Source: Anolis sagrei | Taxonomy: Eukaryota; Chordata; Lepidosauria; Squamata; Anolidae | Direction: 5' to 3' | NCBI RefSeq assembly: GCF_037176765.1 | Contig: NC_090021.1 | Coordinates: 189,674,378-189,738,377 of the forward strand | Length of the DNA: 64,000 nucleotides | In this document: positions 24,201-30,539 of the stretch, one piece after another | Layout of the letters: every line of letters begins with the position of its first letter | Numbering within the stretch: the stretch's first letter is position 1 | Position numbers and translations under genes: made by a program | Notes under the pieces: generated by a model | Database searches by the model: none | The model's input: only the letters and a program-made list of their open reading frames with translations | Told to the model about the DNA's origin: nothing

Positions 24201-26823
24201 TGAAGATGCTAAAACATCTTACGCAGAAGTGAAATCTACTACCACTAAAATGACTGTGTCTGAAGGCCAAAAAACTGTGATTAAAGCCAATATTGCTGGT
24301 GCTTCTGATGTGAAATGGTTTCTGAATGGAATACAGCTAAGTAACTCTGAAGATTATAGATATGGTGTGTCAGGAAGTGATCATACTCTCACCATCAAAA
24401 AAGCTAGCCAGAAAGATGAAGGAATGCTTACCTGTGAAGGAAAAACCGACCAGGGCATTGTCAAATGTCACTTTGAAATGAGTTTTTCAAAAGATACCTC
24501 AAATGTTCCAGTCTTCATTGTACAACCTAAATCTCAAAATGTCAATGAAGGACAAGATGTGTTACTTACCTGTGAAGTCTCTGGAGATCCTTCTCCTGAA
24601 ATCAGCTGGTTTAAAGATAACCAGCCAGTAAGTAAATATTTGTTAACCTTCAATATCTCATTTGCAAATCTTTGGTATACTTGTGCTAATGAAGCCCTTT
24701 TTTCCCTGTTACCAGATTGTTCTCTCATCCAATGTGCGAGTAAATCGTACCAAGAATGTTTATTCACTTGCAATCCAAAATGCTGCCGTGAGCGATAGTG
24801 GAAAATACACGGTCAAAGCAAAAAACTTCCATGGGCAATGCTCTGCCACAGCATCCTTAACTGTCCTTTGTGAGTTTATTTTTCTTTAAGTCTTTTTTAA
24901 AAAAATGGGTGGATTTATAGAGTGTGATAAAAACAATTCAGTTGTACTAATTCTTTGTCAACATCAAATACACTGTAATTATCAGTGCAAATATTGGATT
25001 CAGATTCAAATATGAATGTAAGAAAATATTTCTTGCTATTGCTACAAGATGGTTGCGAATATCCTGACTGAACATCTTGCTATTAACCCATTGGTTGTAG
25101 TAATTATTGATTCATAAGCTCTCCGAATAATTAACTTCCTAAGGGAATATTATGGATTTGTTAAAATCTTGTGTCAAACATCTGAGACAAAACTAGTACC
25201 ATATGGATTCCTGGAATCAATGGGTTGCTCTGTGTTTTGCCATTTATGTACTGTATGTATGAGCTTGTGTTTAAGGAAAGCTGTGGTGATTCTTGATGGT
25301 GGTGCAAAGCTGACCACCTATAATCTATAGATAGCAAAGAACAATTCAAAGGCATGCACTTTAATTCTTTTCAGAAAATTTCTGTAACTGGGTTTTTGTA
25401 AGTTTTTCAGGCTGTATGGCCATATTCCAGAAGTATTCAACAAAGGATTCCCCCATGCAATAAGAAGCCACACCTTGAAAACTGCTAGGCCATTAAATGC
25501 TAATCAAGGTGGCCAATTGAAACATTCACACCTACCTCCAACAGACAAGAGTTCTTTCTCCCACCCTGGACATTCCCCATTTTCCTAGTTTCCAACAGAC
25601 CCCTCAACCTCTGAGGATGCCTGCCATAGATGCAGGCAAAACGTCAGGAGAGAATGCTTCTGGAACACAGCCATACAGCCCGAAAAACTTACAACAACCC
25701 CGTGATTCTGGCCATGAAAGCCTTCGTCAGTACTTCTTTAACTGTCAGCTTAGTAATGTTAGCTCACATTTTTCTTCTTGTTTGACTAAAAATGCAAATT
25801 GAAAATGCACCCATTTCGGGAAATGAGAGAGAATGACTGGGGGCCCTTCCACACAGCCCTATAACCCAGAATATCAAAGGAGGAAAATCCCACAATATCT
25901 GCTTTGAACTGGGTTACGCTGCCATATATTCCAGTTCAAAGCAAATAATGTGGGATTTTATTCAGCTGTGTGGAAGGGGCCTGGGAAAATATTTTAACCA
26001 CATCCAGTTTTCCTTAAACAGCAAAGTTGTTTTCTCTTTCCATCAAGTCACTGTGATGTCCTTGTTTTGTTTTTCTTTCATCTATGTTTGCGATGCTCCA
26101 CAGCTCTAATTGAAGAACCTCCAAAAGAGGTAGTGTTGAGGAGAAGTGGAGATACAAGCATGCAGGAAAGTTTCTCTTCGCAAGCATTTCAAATGTCCGC
26201 TTCTAAGCAAGAAGCTTCGTTCAGCAGTAGCAGCAGCATGAGCGAAATGAAATTTGCAAGCATGTCTGCCCAAAGCATGTCCTCCATGAAAGAATCCTTT
26301 GTAGAGATGAGCTCCAGCAGTATAATGGGGGAATCTAGTCTGACCCAACTGGAGAGTTCAACTAGTAGAATGAGTAAATCTGGTCTGAGAGGTGAGCAAT
26401 ACAATTATACGTAGAGGTAGAGAACCCTCCCCCCTCCACTATGTCGTAGATATGTAGATAACTTGTGTCACAGCGGAATTGAAATTTCCATTGACAACTA
26501 ACTTTCAATGTCCTTTCCTATTTTGCAAAGGTATACCACCCAAAATTGAAGCTCTTCCTAATGACATCTCAATTGAGGAAGGAAAGGTTCTTACCATATC
26601 CTGTGCCTTCTCTGGTGAACCTGCTCCTGACATCTCATGGTCCTGCAGAGGAAAAAACATTTCGAGTCAGGGCGGTCGATTCCACGTGGAAACCAGTGAA
26701 GATTTGACCACGCTTATCATCATGGATGTTCAAAAGAATGATGGAGGACTTTATACACTGAATTTAGACAATGACTTTGGTACTGACTCCGCCACTGTGA
26801 ATATTAACATTAGATCGATTTAA
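1..26823 (+). CDS. TTN: Titin, 3' part (27 exons; A-band C-terminus, kinase, M-band); 5' partial
   Basis: The gene runs from before the window to a TAA stop at 26821-26823. Titin is the giant sarcomere ruler and scaffold; this part spans the last three A-band super-repeats, the P-zone, the kinase and the M-band. Coding segments: 1-1644, 1749-2045, 2873-3160, 4328-4627, 4724-6790, 6890-7192, 7283-7588, 7682-7972, 8087-8386, 8506-8811, 10483-10788, 10890-11171, 11578-12171, 12273-12560, 12685-12984, 13205-13507, 13704-14006, 14106-14690, 15283-15588, 15690-15989, 16351-16926, 17018-17323, 17414-18007, 18695-24627, 24716-24869, 26104-26391, 26531-26823. All have GT-AG borders and keep frame. A-band junctions are uniformly phase 1, typical of titin domain shuffling. 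Domains were recognised from Fn3 signatures (DGG, YxFRVxAxN) and Ig signatures (W in strand C, DxGxY). No stop or frameshift was seen in any exon. Confidence 0.97.
1749..2045 (+). CDS. TTN: TTN exon 2: Fn3
   Basis: A 297-nt exon encodes one complete Fn3 domain with the DPPGTP start, DGGSKIVGY and YEFRILARN motifs. The acceptor is a pyrimidine-rich CCCTTTAG and the donor GTAAGT. It is the seventh domain of the first super-repeat in the window. Confidence 0.93.
2046..2872 (+). other. TTN: TTN intron 2 with a LINE 3' tail
   Basis: This 827-bp intron shows no coding exon. At about 2615-2702 it holds a plus-oriented retrotransposon 3' end: the phrase resembling 'cctccttgtgtcccctccggg' followed by an (AAAT)n tail, the L2/CR1-like tail seen repeatedly in this window. 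The remainder is unassigned. Confidence 0.6.
2873..3160 (+). CDS. TTN: TTN exon 3: Ig
   Basis: A 288-nt exon encodes one I-set Ig domain (VTWFKDGQEI, then RGIYRVEAKNSSG). It forms the third Ig of the first 11-domain super-repeat. Phase 1 at both ends. Confidence 0.93.
3493..3722 (-). repeat. tRNA-derived SINE, minus orientation
   Basis: Read on the minus strand, the element starts with a tRNA-like region with A-box- and B-box-like words (a head resembling TGGTTTGAACACTGGAC), continues through a conserved body, and ends with a tail of the type 'gacttgaaggtacataacaacaa'-like words. The same family occurs at 44960-45276, and its head again at 57213. I recognise it as a reptile SINE family but am not sure of its formal name. 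Confidence 0.65.
4217..4262. repeat. AT-rich simple repeat
   Basis: An alternating TA/ATTT tract lies about 65 bp upstream of the exon 4 acceptor. Simple low-complexity DNA with no coding signal. Confidence 0.7.
4328..4627 (+). CDS. TTN: TTN exon 4: Fn3
   Basis: A 300-nt exon with one Fn3 domain (DTPGKVGGP start, YQFRVSAANKFG). The loop reads DGCAA instead of the usual DGG, a mild departure also found in some titin Fn3 domains. Donor GTAAGT, phase 1. Confidence 0.93.
4724..6790 (+). CDS. TTN: TTN exon 5: Fn3-Fn3-Ig-Fn3-Fn3-Ig-Fn3
   Basis: A 2067-nt exon encodes seven domains: Fn3 about 4724-5028, Fn3 5029-5325, Ig 5326-5610, Fn3 5614-5910, Fn3 5911-6197, Ig 6198-6490 and Fn3 6491-6790. The first two finish one super-repeat, and the Ig at 5326 begins the next. 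It is the longest A-band exon fully inside the window. Confidence 0.94.
6890..7192 (+). CDS. TTN: TTN exon 6: Fn3
   Basis: A 303-nt exon encodes one Fn3 domain (VPPSPPTRPEV start, DGGSKIVGYWIERKE, YQFRTYALNAAG). Acceptor TTAATTAG, donor GTAAGT, phase 1. Confidence 0.93.
7283..7588 (+). CDS. TTN: TTN exon 7: Fn3
   Basis: A 306-nt exon with one Fn3 domain (DPPGRPEV start, DGGSKVVGYIVERK, YEFRVLAKNAAG). Ends before GTAAGA in phase 1, joining to a TCA serine codon across the intron. Confidence 0.93.
7682..7972 (+). CDS. TTN: TTN exon 8: Ig
   Basis: A 291-nt exon encodes one Ig domain (PKVFWSKGDKEL, DRSDSGKYTLTVKNASG). It is the third Ig of the second super-repeat in the window. Confidence 0.93.
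8087..8386 (+). CDS. TTN: TTN exon 9: Fn3
   Basis: A 300-nt exon encodes one Fn3 domain (DSPGPCAGKI start, DGGAEITHYIVERRE, YIFRIRAVNKYG). Donor GTAAGT, phase 1. Confidence 0.93.
8506..8811 (+). CDS. TTN: TTN exon 10: Fn3
   Basis: A 306-nt exon encodes one Fn3 domain (TIPSPPGVPEP start, DGGSEIDTYLVDKRE, YQFRVTAVNAAG). A (TC)n-rich tract precedes the acceptor. Confidence 0.93.
8812..10482 (+). other. TTN: TTN intron 10 with hAT-like insertion
   Basis: This 1671-bp intron carries a hAT-like non-autonomous element (8900-9412) and, near 9722-9800, a short piece resembling the 'dactacaactcccat' type of hAT MITE found elsewhere in the window. Nothing recognisable was seen in 9800-10482. Confidence 0.55.
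8900..9412. mobile_element. hAT-like non-autonomous DNA transposon
   Basis: The element opens with CAAGGATGTCAAACTC and closes with the inverted, diverged counterpart GAGTCTGACACATGTG. The flanks GTTTAGAC (8892-8899) and CTTTAGAG (9413-9420) match at six of eight positions, consistent with the 8-bp target duplication of hAT elements. No transposase frame is present, so it is a passenger copy about 510 bp long. Confidence 0.65.
10483..10788 (+). CDS. TTN: TTN exon 11: Fn3
   Basis: A 306-nt exon encodes one Fn3 domain (PAAPSPPRIVDTTKTS, DGGVDILGYVLEMKE, YRFRVAATNING). It is the last domain of the second super-repeat. Donor GTAAGG. Confidence 0.93.
10890..11171 (+). CDS. TTN: TTN exon 12: Ig
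   Basis: A 282-nt exon encodes one Ig domain (PPIITWSKKGVDL, DAGKYVIEGENQSG). It starts the third complete super-repeat of the window. Donor GTAGGT. Confidence 0.93.
11172..11577 (+). other. TTN: TTN intron 12, nothing recognised
   Basis: A 406-bp intron with a purine-rich stretch at about 11412-11450 (GGAAGGAGGGAGAGAGAAG-like). No exon, RNA gene or identifiable repeat was seen. Confidence 0.5.
11578..12171 (+). CDS. TTN: TTN exon 13: Fn3-Fn3
   Basis: A 594-nt exon encodes two Fn3 domains (about 11578-11870 and 11871-12171), with DTPGPPAAVRV and PSVPQKLEVVDTT starts and DGG loops in both. They are the Fn-Fn pair after the first Ig of the super-repeat. Confidence 0.93.
12273..12560 (+). CDS. 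TTN: TTN exon 14: Ig
   Basis: A 288-nt exon encodes one Ig domain (MPAIDLAGIPQ start, AVSWFFAGSKL, DTGDYTLELKNTTG). Donor GTAAGA, phase 1. Confidence 0.93.
12685..12984 (+). CDS. TTN: TTN exon 15: Fn3
   Basis: A 300-nt exon encodes one Fn3 domain (DKPGPPTGPIKV start, DGGAALSGYVVEQRD, YVFRVAATNRFG). Donor GTAAGT. Confidence 0.93.
13205..13507 (+). CDS. TTN: TTN exon 16: Fn3
   Basis: A 303-nt exon encodes one Fn3 domain (IPGLPGTPEV start, DGGSQITGYIVERKE, YEHRVTAINARG). Donor GTAAGT. Confidence 0.93.
13704..14006 (+). CDS. TTN: TTN exon 17: Fn3
   Basis: A 303-nt exon encodes one Fn3 domain (APPGKPQNPRVTDTT start, YRFRVLACNAGG). The loop is EGGSKVTGYLIEMQ, with E in place of the usual D. Confidence 0.93.
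14106..14690 (+). CDS. TTN: TTN exon 18: Ig-Fn3
   Basis: A 585-nt exon encodes an Ig (about 14106-14385) and an Fn3 (14386-14690, DGGADLLGYIVERRE, YHFRVCAENQFG). Two overlapping GT donors lie at the end (GTACGT then GTAAAC). Only GTACGT at 14691 keeps the phase-1 junction, giving a His codon with the next exon, so I chose 14690. Confidence 0.9.
14691..15282 (+). other. TTN: TTN intron 18 with LINE 3' tail abutting exon 19
   Basis: A 592-bp intron. From about 15170 a plus-oriented LINE 3' end ('gttgttagccaccatgagtc'-like words) is followed by an (AAT)n tail at 15234-15269, which ends 13 bp before the exon 19 acceptor. The upstream part is unassigned. Confidence 0.6.
15283..15588 (+). CDS. TTN: TTN exon 19: Fn3
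   Basis: A 306-nt exon encodes one Fn3 domain (PPEPPSYPPEI start, DGGSRVTGYYIERRE, YQFRIVAQNDIG). Its polypyrimidine tract (TTTTTTTCAACAG) directly follows an (AAT)n retrotransposon tail. Confidence 0.93.
15690..15989 (+). CDS. TTN: TTN exon 20: Fn3
   Basis: A 300-nt exon encodes one Fn3 domain (DKPSQPGEIEI start, DGGKDIIGYWIEYRQ, YEFRVFAENETG). It is the last domain of the third super-repeat and thus probably the end of the titin C-zone. Confidence 0.92.
15990..16350 (+). other. TTN: TTN intron 20, nothing recognised
   Basis: A 361-bp AT-rich intron. I see no exon, RNA gene or identifiable repeat in it. Confidence 0.5.
16351..16926 (+). CDS. TTN: TTN exon 21: Ig-Ig (start of P-zone)
   Basis: A 576-nt exon encodes two Ig domains in tandem (about 16351-16640 with DIKWYRFGKEL and DEGLYTCKAVND; 16641-16926 with ITWFHGKKPL). 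The tandem Ig pair breaks the super-repeat pattern and marks the P-zone near the M-band edge. Confidence 0.93.
17018..17323 (+). CDS. TTN: TTN exon 22: Fn3
   Basis: A 306-nt exon encodes one Fn3 domain (DKPDKPGEPIVIE start, DGGALVTNYIVEKRE, YYFRVFAQNTFG). P-zone. Confidence 0.93.
17414..18007 (+). CDS. TTN: TTN exon 23: Fn3-Ig (Ig probably A168)
   Basis: A 594-nt exon encodes an Fn3 (about 17414-17710) and an Ig (17711-18007, PIVKWFRQGKEIL, DATVYQVRATNQGG). By position the Ig is A168, the first of the Ig-Ig-Fn3 trio A168-A170 known to bind MuRF1 in mammals; that role is from family knowledge. Confidence 0.92.
18008..18694 (+). other. TTN: TTN intron 23, nothing recognised
   Basis: A 687-bp AT-rich intron before the kinase exon. 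Open frames here carry no recognisable motif, and I see no known repeat. Confidence 0.5.
18695..24627 (+). CDS. TTN: TTN exon 24 (Mex1): A169 Ig, A170 Fn3, kinase, M-band Ig domains
   Basis: A 5933-nt exon. Domains: Ig A169 about 18695-18985; Fn3 A170 18986-19280; kinase 19377-20160 with regulatory tail to about 20335; M1 20335-20610; M2 20695-20985; M3 21015-21290; long basic is2 linker with RRRTPSPDY and RRRSLSPTY words to 22735; M4 22736-23010; M5 23302-23577; is4 with five KSP-type repeats 23578-23770; M6 23770-24045; linker 24046-24237; an Ig matching M8 24238-24490; and the first half of M9. The kinase has HFDIRPEN (catalytic Asp at 19744) and EFG for DFG (19804), both usual for titin. 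The P+1 loop reads FTSPEYYGPEV, keeping the two tyrosines. No Ig equivalent to mammalian M7 lies between M6 and M8. Ends phase 0 before GTAAGT. Confidence 0.95.
24716..24869 (+). CDS. TTN: TTN exon 25: second half of M9 Ig
   Basis: A 154-nt exon begins phase 0 after TTACCAG and encodes the C-terminal half of an Ig (NVYSLAIQNAAV, DSGKYTVKAKNF). It matches the mammalian segment before is7. An 88-bp intron separates it from exon 24. Donor GTGAGT, phase 1. Confidence 0.92.
25398..25733 (+). mobile_element. Penelope-like element terminal-repeat fragment (degraded)
   Basis: Inverted ends (a 'ggctgtatggccatattcc' word at left and its complement at right) surround a core with the phrase CTGAGGATGCC and an AAACGTC word. 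The same unit occurs at 33713-34590, 40229-40400, 47203-47270 and 52791-53110. I assign it to Penelope-like elements because related sequence continues into a GIY-YIG endonuclease remnant at 46150-46430. The hammerhead-like core here looks degraded. Confidence 0.5.
25840..25981. mobile_element. Palindromic MITE (GGCCCTTCCACACAG family)
   Basis: A near-perfect fold-back of about 140 bp: GGCCCTTCCACACAGC at the left end is answered by GCTGTGTGGAAGGGGCC at the right. The same family is the main component of 53990-56570. No coding capacity. The superfamily is uncertain because the target duplication is too short to read with confidence. Confidence 0.65.
26104..26391 (+). CDS. TTN: TTN exon 26: is7 insertion (Mex5 equivalent)
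   Basis: A 288-nt exon encodes 96 residues of non-Ig, serine-rich is7 sequence (SKQEASFSS, MKFASMSAQSMSSM, KESFVEMSSSS). Mammalian Mex5 is alternatively spliced and carries the calpain-3 binding region; the phase-1 ends here would also allow clean skipping. It is five codons shorter than the roughly 101-residue human version as I remember it. Confidence 0.93.
26531..26823 (+). CDS. TTN: TTN exon 27: M10 Ig and stop (Mex6 equivalent)
   Basis: The last coding exon encodes the M10 Ig (IPPKIEALPNDISIEEGK, DISWSCRGKNI, DGGLYTLNLDNDFG) and ends in NINIRSI plus TAA. M10 binds obscurin and obscurin-like 1 in mammals. The C-terminal IRSI is the same as in human titin. Confidence 0.95.
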
Positions 26824-27810
26824 AAGGCCTGGCCTGTTTTATTTACACTTGACTTTTGGCAAGTGATTCATATGGACTGAAATGTAACGGATTTGTAAAT
26901 ATATATTTTGAAAACTATTTTTATACCTACCTGAACCAGACAAAGTCCAAGGATATACGCTATGACTTATAGTCATTATTGTCAGAGTTTAAGATCACTT
27001 TTTCCACTCGACATGTACATACTGTATATAGCCGAAGATAACGGTTATGACGTTTTGTACCATTTATTTTATGACGTTTTAAAAATAATGTAACTTGCGG
27101 AACAGTTGGTAGGAGAAAATTTCTTCGGGAATGAATACCCTGCTCAACAATGAACTAATCTTTGTGCCTCAACAAAATGTTGATGTCTAAGAATGCCTCA
27201 ACAGGTAGAGAGGCTCCCTGTTGAAGACTTATTTACTTACCGACACCTAAGAGAGAATGCTGTGCACGGTTTTCCTCGAACCTGCACGAATTTATTTTGA
27301 ATCAGCAACATAAGGCATTGGTGAGATTTGCATTTACCCTCCTGTAAGCCTCACTTATGTCTTATGTTTAGCCTGATCAATGGCAAACTATCTTTTGATC
27401 ATGACTCACGATACTTAGAACAAAGTGCAAGCGGCCAGCATTTTGTTCACCACCTGTTAATGTCCTGTTTCTGGCACATTGACTGCCTAAATGGCTTTTT
27501 AATAAAGTAACATCACCTGGCCATCCCTTTGATTGACAAAGCTTATTTGGGCACTCAAGTGCAGAAACAGCACCAACTTGGGGAGGTTCTTAGGATGCAG
27601 TGAGTGTGTGATAGCATTAGTTCAATTCCGGGCAACTAAAGTTTGAGCCACAGTTTCAGAAAAACATTAAAACTGTTGTTGTAACATCACATGGTGCCCT
27701 GAACTTCCATTTTAATTAGTATAGTTTATGTAGTAGGATTGTTAGTTGTTTTGTTGAACCTCCTTGAGATAGTATTGTTCATTCTAAATAAAGCATGTTA
27801 CCTGCAACTT
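26824..27810 (+). other. TTN: TTN 3' untranslated region (inferred)
   Basis: Non-repetitive AT-rich sequence follows the stop. Two AATAAA signals occur, at 27501-27506 and 27787-27792. The second precedes the start of clear repeats and is the likelier main site, giving a 3'UTR of about 1 kb. The end is inferred, not observed. Confidence 0.55.
27787..27792 (+). promoter_or_regulatory. TTN: Candidate TTN polyadenylation signal
   Basis: A canonical AATAAA lies about 965 bp after the stop. An alternative AATAAA lies at 27501. Confidence 0.5.
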
Positions 27811-27902
27811 CACCATGTCTGTTGTTAGACTCTTTCTTTTTGATACTTGCACCTCCTGCATTTGAGTTCTATCCTTCTGCAGTTCATTTTTCCCCGTCTA
27901 CA

Positions 27903-28190
27903 ATTTTACAATTATTATTATTATTATTATTATTTAATAAAACTTTATTTATATCCCACCACCATCTCTCTGAAAGGACTCGGGGCGGCTCACAAAAGCA
28001 CTCTAAAGTGCAGCACACGGAAAATACACAATACATAAGCACATAAAACAATGACAATATAAATGCACACAACCATTTTACATAAAACATCCCCCAGCAC
28101 CAAATGACGCTGTGGAGCCAAAGTGAAGAAGGAGAGCCAGGAAGACTGAGTTCCACCATGTCTCCTGGGTCATCAATTGGGAGTCCCTCC
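27903..28190 (-). mobile_element. L2/CR1-like LINE 3' end, minus orientation
   Basis: Starting from a (TTA)n tract, the sequence reads as the reverse of a LINE tail (tttatttatatcccacc, ggactcggggcggctcac words). The same tail appears at 30540, 31595, 36955, 42712 and 47680. It ends near a poly-C run at 28187-28201. Confidence 0.6.
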
Positions 28191-28214
28191 CCCCCCCCCC
28201 CCACAGCAACAATA

Positions 28215-29055
28215 TCTATCTATCTAAAAATGCTCTGTGCATAATGAGTACCTTAAAAACAAAAGAACCAATGAACGAAATCACACCAAATTTGGCAACA
28301 AATGTCTCGCAACACAAGGAGTGACCATCACTCAAAAATTATGATTTTGTCATTTGGGAGATGTAGTTGCTGTGATTTAAAGTTCACCTACAATCAAATA
28401 GCATTCTGAACTTCTTCGACGATGGAATTGAACCAAACTTGGCACACAGAAATCCCATGACCAACAGAAAATACTGGAAAGGTTTGGTGGGCATTGACCT
28501 TGAGTTTTGGAGCTGTAGTTCACCTACATCTAGAGAGCACTGTGGACTCAAACAATGATAGATCTGGACCAAACTTGGCACGAATACTCAATATGCCCAA
28601 ATATAAACACAGATGGAGTTTGGGGAAAATAGACCTTGACATTTGGGAGTTGTAGTTACTGGGATTTATAGTTCACCTACAATCAAGGAGCATTCTGAAT
28701 CCCACCAATGACAGAATTGGGGCAAACTTCCCACACAGAAAACATAATCAAAGCCCTCCTGACAAAGAGCCAACCAACCATAGATATAGATAGATATATA
28801 TGATTCACACACAGAGAGAGATATAGTATCCTAGATTTGAAAGGGACCCCTAAAGAAGGACAATGATATATTGCATGTTCCATGGTGGGCAAACCAGATA
28901 CTCTCCACATCAACACTGACAAAAAAACCAGCAAGAAATACTGTTTACCCACAAGCATCAAGAAATTACATATATTAGAAACCAACACTTTCTCATTACT
29001 TTATTTTCCAGATCAACAGAATGGGCCACAGCAACGCGTGGCAGGGGACAGCTAG
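28215..29055 (+). mobile_element. Helitron-like non-autonomous element
   Basis: The segment begins TCTATCTATCTA, contains several repeated 'gttcacctacaatcaa' phrases internally, and ends in a short GCCAC...GTGGC hairpin followed by AGGGGACAG and CTAG. It is flanked by A at 28214 and T at 29056. A 5' TC, a 3' hairpin plus CTAG, and A/T insertion with no target duplication are the marks of Helitrons. No Rep/helicase frame is present. Confidence 0.55.
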
Positions 29056-29300
29056 TAGTAATATATAATACTAATATTGCACTGTGCTAATATTATAATA
29101 TATTGTATACACATATAATATTGATAATAATATAATGTAATACAATATAATACTAATAATAATACAATATAATAAATATATATTATATTACATGTAACAT
29201 TACTAATATTACAGTACAGTGGTATAGCACAATATTGTAATATATAATACTAATATTGTGCTATGCTAATAATACAATATATTGTATCTACATATAACAT
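29056..29300. repeat. AT-rich repeat array
   Basis: Irregular repeats of words like 'aatattgtgctatgctaata' in an almost pure A/T stretch. Inverted versions of the same words occur at 30440-30530 and 31680-31990. Confidence 0.6.
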
Positions 29301-29302
29301 AA

Positions 29303-29370
29303 GGCACTCTGAGTTTCCTTCGGGGTGAGAAGAGCGGCATATAAATGTCATAAATAAATAAATACATAAA
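29303..29370 (+). mobile_element. LINE 3' tail, plus orientation
   Basis: The words 'aaggcactctgagtttcctt', 'ggggtgagaag' and 'ggcatataaatgtc' plus an (AAAT)n tail mark a severely 5'-truncated LINE copy. Confidence 0.55.
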
Positions 29371-29529
29371 CCCTTATAAATAAGATTTAAAATTCCATAA
29401 AACACAGCAGTGCCTTCAGATATAAAATAAGCTGTATTCATGTATCAGACCAAAGAACCGGAATGAAGCAAATGACTTAAGTCCTCGAGTGACCATTAAA
29501 CTCTAATCAAGGTCAAAGGCTTGTTTAAA

Positions 29530-29760
29530 AAAAATTGTATTGTCTGTTTTGACCTGGATGATATGGCAATGTCGACTCATTAAATCCAGTTTAAAATAGA
29601 TAATCTGGGCTCAGATCCTGCACATCCATATAAAATCTTGATTATTTGCTTTGAACTAGATGATATGGCATTGTAGACTCATATAATCCAGTTCAAAGCA
29701 GATAATGTGTATTATATGATTTGATAATCTGGATTATATAGCAGTGTAGTAGGGGCCTTA
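29530..29760. mobile_element. Palindromic MITE remnant
   Basis: Contains 'gatatggcaatgt', 'aaagcagataat', 'gattatatagcagtgtag' and a 'ggggcc' end, belonging to the fold-back family with paired 'ataatccag'/'ctggattat' words. Only partly symmetrical. Confidence 0.45.
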
Positions 29761-30261
29761 ATCTGAAGGACTGAATCCCTCAAGCAATCTCTTTAGGCAT
29801 ACTAGAAATCCCCATTTCTCATCCGCAGTTTCACCAAAAAAAACTTGACTGTACTCCTCTCTTTCCATAGGGCTCATTCCTATAAAGCATTGATTCCCAG
29901 TTCCAGTATCATTTACCCAGCGTATCTGGAATGAATACCCATGGTTGAGACGTACCTACTTATCCATCATCTTTTAGAGGCCATTCTCAGCCAGTGGAGA
30001 AGGCACCTTCATTGAATGGGATTCTCCCAGTTGCTGCACAGACAAAACAAAGAATCATGTTTAAGAAAGGAATTCAGATCTGACTTACCTGGGAAAATTA
30101 GTATGTGACCTACCTTGAAGGGTTGGTGTTTGAGAAGTTGTTTTGTAGAACCAGGAAGTTGGGCAGCCCTTTTGTGGCTCTCATAGTGCAGCAAAGCTGG
30201 GGGAGGAGCTACTCGCATAGGAGCGGCCTGATTGGTCAGATGCAAATAAGCAGGTGCTAAA

Positions 30262-30430
30262 GCATGAGGGGAAGAAAAGGAAGAGGGCCCACCAAGGGCA
30301 CAATGGATGGATGGCATCCTTGAAGTGACTGGATTGACCTTGAAGGAGCTGGGGGTGGTGACGGCCGACAGGGAGCTCTGGCGTGGGGTCATGAAGAGTC
30401 GGAAGCGATTGAACGAATGAACAACAACAA
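30262..30430 (+). mobile_element. BovB (RTE) LINE 3' end
   Basis: The phrases GGATGGCATCC, 'gggagctctggcgtggggtc', 'atgaagagtcggaagcgatt' and GAACGAATGAACAACAACAA match the well-known 3' end of BovB LINEs shared by squamates and ruminants. Only the terminal portion is present. The open minus-strand frame across it is antisense shadow. Confidence 0.65.
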
Positions 30431-30439
30431 ACTTCTTAA

Positions 30440-30530
30440 ATTGTTAATATATATTTATATTTATATTATTAGCATAATATAAATATTATTAGCATAGTAC
30501 AATATCAGTATTATATATTATTTGATTGTA
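30440..30530. repeat. AT-rich repeat array
   Basis: Short A/T tract with the word 'tattagcatagtacaatat', related to 29056-29300 and 31681-31990. Confidence 0.5.
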
Positions 30531-30539
30531 CTGTTTATT

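Larger units (their letters stand above)
24870..26103 (+). other. TTN: TTN intron 25 with Penelope-derived and MITE insertions
   Basis: A 1234-bp intron between M9 and is7. It contains a Penelope-derived inverted-repeat unit (25398-25733) and a palindromic MITE (about 25840-25981). The protein is continuous across it (M9 to is7 as in mammals), so no exon is expected here and none was seen. Confidence 0.65.

Noticed and set aside
26106-26404. Antisense frames over the is7 exon
   Set aside because: Mirror of the serine-rich titin is7 coding sequence; no independent signal.
28187-28201. Poly-C run here and G/C runs at 32276-32535, 41015-41028 and 42081-42094 as regulatory signals
   Set aside because: They lie in or beside repeats and look like simple expansions or assembly-prone homopolymers rather than conserved sites.
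30009-30392. 127-residue minus-strand frame
   Set aside because: It is antisense to a BovB LINE 3' end, which explains the sequence.
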